Below are positions 63,101 through 64,000 of a DNA stretch of 64,000 nt, piece by piece. Positions within the stretch are counted from its first letter, which is position 1, and each line of letters opens with the position of its first letter. The DNA is from Symsagittifera roscoffensis (taxonomy: Eukaryota; Xenacoelomorpha; Acoela; Convolutidae). The stretch is from positions 8,409,671-8,473,670 of the forward strand of contig NC_087064.1 of assembly GCF_963678635.1 (NCBI RefSeq). The letters run 5' to 3'. The notes under the pieces are model-generated. The model was not told the origin of the DNA. It saw only the letters and a program-made list of their open reading frames with translations, and did not search any database. The position numbers and the translations under genes were made by a program.

Positions 63101-63582
63101 AAATGTTTAGATGTTTCTGTCGGTGAGACATTTGTTAATGGGATTTCGTTTTCTAATATCGAAATATAACTATATATTATTGCAAAAACTTCATTGGTGA
63201 AAATGGAGTTTGCTCTTTGTGAGTTATGGTATTGGATGCTTTTTATATATTCTGAAAAAACTTTTGAAAATTCTAAATCAAGATCGTCTGTTTGAATAGT
63301 ATATGTTCTATTATTATGGTTTGGGGAAGTGAATTCTATAGAGTAGATTCCATACTGTTGTGTTATGTTGCATATATCTTTTAGATAGTGATCTATGATT
63401 TGTCTTTTGATTTTTACATCGGGGAACTCTGTTTTACATGGACTGATTCCGGGTTCAAATAAATTTACGAGTAAATTTTGACAAAATATGTGTTGTCCTC
63501 TATCAGTATCTGCATCTACTATAAAAGGAAAGATTTCATCATCATCTGGAGTTTCGTCACCTGGGGTGTGTGTTGAACTCAT
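60112..63582 (-). CDS. gag: Gag of element 2
   Basis: 1156 residues, large for a Gag. An N-terminal ~330-residue region starting after MSSTHTPGDETPDDDEIF looks folded and is unrecognised. A long Asn/Gln/Pro/Thr-rich stretch follows. A Gag capsid-type helical domain lies at about 610-760 (EDYLMAVTANLIL, DGAAQKWFSVLP, RVLCNEIRRLPNETIKQIAV). A single CCHC knuckle sits near 850 (CNYCRRYGHSISEC), and beyond it an Arg/Ser/Asn-rich tail (SPERRN, SYNRNRN repeats) suited to RNA binding. The domain calls are from family knowledge. The start is the first ATG after the upstream small ORF. Confidence 0.9.
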   Translation of the reverse strand: MSSTHTPGDETPDDDEIFPFIVDADTDRGQHIFCQNLLVNLFEPGISPCKTEFPDVKIKRQIIDHYLKDICNITQQYGIYSIEFTSPNHNNRTYTIQTDDLDLEFSKVFSEYIKSIQYHNSQRANSIFTNEVFAIIYSYISILENEIPLTNVSPTETSKHLRVRHEITLLSSYLNIIKENFTKDDVSQHTKHDLQKILAWFIIDYFTHNIDLIAQARKNFRPQNSNDDTAITEQSDYVWDPEWSHPAFISFPQSISSQAIGTISYIRDYVRVIPLTIDATPLNYNTFLPDTQNNSLNSTVIHNENLNGTRNLTQQDIQTPSHFINEEIVHTTTTQQSISPIRPNLTTPRNTNPSQTQVTLQSTVKPSVAPKYSHMDYQTYRPMTIPSKTRKTFTRNNFADHNYNYTHPSKTNYQPQRNFNQYTKPRNWDNPTAQYNSKNFQPNPPQDRSENYPFFQQNKNKKQTSYQMDYLSSDDDFLQPDIFAPNTQEYRRQGIQKTRTNHRNFSPQSIDAQHQQPIQQQNPINTQSFQPIQQQNPMTAHSYQPSQMQNEIPLPYYLQQHEITRNQLSNFSQMPNAAESLQMTMNPYLMGGSSITSNKPLMVFTGTDPEYSVEDYLMAVTANLILNIGPEPINTPLHQNWIHRRTALIQTTLDGAAQKWFSVLPLEIKSNWKRFTQEFSKMFDSERNKQQQRVLCNEIRRLPNETIKQIAVRIETLVRKAYSLNTHDYKNTKMTEILMMTLTPQLRKIAIKKRASHPSSIREPDLDFRKLVDKLEQAEITMKLEETENLKLQYVNKIETTPTNINNIQESETDLVEKITEILNIYEKNPNFKGKPSFKKWCNYCRRYGHSISECRQKQQDSQNKPQKYKEPNKSFYQYMKKDQNLPNKNVYSNNSSGKPLPNNTIYTRNQSPYNSSYRGRSPERRNTQNSSQNHYNRPNSRNNYSRSNSNTQRFVSRSNSQSRNNYYPNNQSRNSSYNRNRNYSYNRNRSYSNNRNQNYPNNQSRNNSYNRSNYNRPNNNYQNRSRNNSQNRHPGYNNRYRNYSQSPHRNNNNYNNSNNRHRSSTPKHQRQINQVQSNPETTSDPPGIDDTVTDTLQLNQINCTSSDSESDTENTLSINMIKIENDYESVIYEQPFPSHIYENQSEFLQNYYTTP

Positions 63583-63614
63583 TTTTCCGTTCGATGACTG
63601 TTAATATGTAATTA

Positions 63615-63980
63615 TTAATGTGTCGAATTGGTTGATTCCAATTGTATAGATGTACTGGTTTGTGTTTGTACTGTTTTTTTATTCTTCTTTTTCCTCTTTG
63701 TGATGAATTTGAAATTTTTATCTATTGATTCTTTTAGTTTGTAAAGTTCGTCTAAACTGTTGGTTTCTGATTCTGAAAATGCGTTTCGGTTTTTTGAAAA
63801 TCTTTTTCGTGTTATTTGTCTTTGTTTAGTTATTATTTTTCTTTTTAGTGTTTGTCGTTTTGTGCGAATGTATCCAACTGTTTGTGTATGAGGTGTGATT
63901 ACAAGGTCGTATTTTTTGTTATCTATTTCACAATTGTGTAAAATGATTGTTTGTTTATTTCCTAGGTTTTTAAATGACAT
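63615..63980 (-). CDS. 121-residue basic protein upstream of gag
   Basis: Intact, begins MSFKNLGNKQTII, strongly basic in the middle and toward the end (KRQTLKRKIITKQRQITRKR, TKRKKKNKKT). It ends 32 nt before the gag start, in the 5' leader where most LTR elements have no gene. It is unrecognised. A nucleic-acid-binding or nuclear role is a guess from charge alone. It could also be the 3' part of a longer coding unit beginning outside the window. Confidence 0.6.
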   Translation of the reverse strand: MSFKNLGNKQTIILHNCEIDNKKYDLVITPHTQTVGYIRTKRQTLKRKIITKQRQITRKRFSKNRNAFSESETNSLDELYKLKESIDKNFKFITKRKKKNKKTVQTQTSTSIQLESTNSTH

Positions 63981-64000
63981 AAGGTTTAGAATGACGGATG

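Larger units (their letters stand above)
48813..64000 (-). mobile_element. env-bearing LTR retroelement (element 2), cut by the window edge
   Basis: At least 15 kb of genes on one strand. The order is a small basic ORF, gag, pol with PR-RT-RNase H-IN, two tiny hydrophobic ORFs, an ORF without ATG, a membrane glycoprotein, and a terminal Pro/Ser-rich ORF. Domain order in pol is that of Ty3/Gypsy (errantivirus-like). All main ORFs are intact, so it is young. It is distinct from element 1 in base composition (more A/T) and in every protein. LTRs are not delimited because the 5' end lies to the right of 64000. Confidence 0.88.

Overview
The window looks like nuclear DNA of an invertebrate animal: AT-rich, intron-bearing and heavily loaded with transposable elements. 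I see no rRNA, tRNA or prokaryotic gene structure. Species and phylum cannot be decided from the sequence. Three things carry most of the information: one host gene broken into small exons, a young complete Ty3/Gypsy element inside one of its introns, and a second, larger env-bearing retroelement that runs off the right edge.

Layout. 1-8.6 kb: no gene, but several copies (+ and -) of a ~0.5 kb dispersed repeat with conserved hairpins. 8971-41396 (+): the 3' part of a host gene in seven exons whose reading phases agree at every junction. It codes for about 464 residues and ends at a stop followed by an AATAAA signal. Intron 4 is about 25 kb. It contains, in order, the Gypsy element (15441-33501, minus strand, LTRs ~99.5% identical by eye), a decayed BEL/Pao element (about 34.1-36.7 kb, minus) and a 2.4 kb satellite array (36.8-39.2 kb). 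41.4-46.5 kb: intergenic, with a foldback element and a direct repeat. 46544-46700 (+): one isolated candidate exon. From about 48.8 kb to the right edge, on the minus strand: the second retroelement.

Element 1 (Gypsy) has a gag-PR-RT-RNase H ORF ending in TAG, an in-frame acidic continuation, an integrase ORF in the -1 frame with a macro-like domain at its C-terminus, and, in the place where env would be expected, a 1347-residue soluble protein I do not recognise. Its 5' leader carries a 14-bp minisatellite. The hexamer CTCAAG is strongly over-represented on one strand across the element, LTRs included.

Element 2 runs right to left: a small basic ORF, a large gag, pol (PR-RT-RNase H-IN) in the -1 frame, two tiny hydrophobic ORFs, a 378-codon ORF without an ATG, a membrane glycoprotein (env), and a 597-residue protein with a PPxY motif. 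Consecutive ORFs in the 3' half overlap by ATGA or by 13 nt. That is an unusual compact multi-gene layout for an LTR element and is the best candidate for something undescribed.
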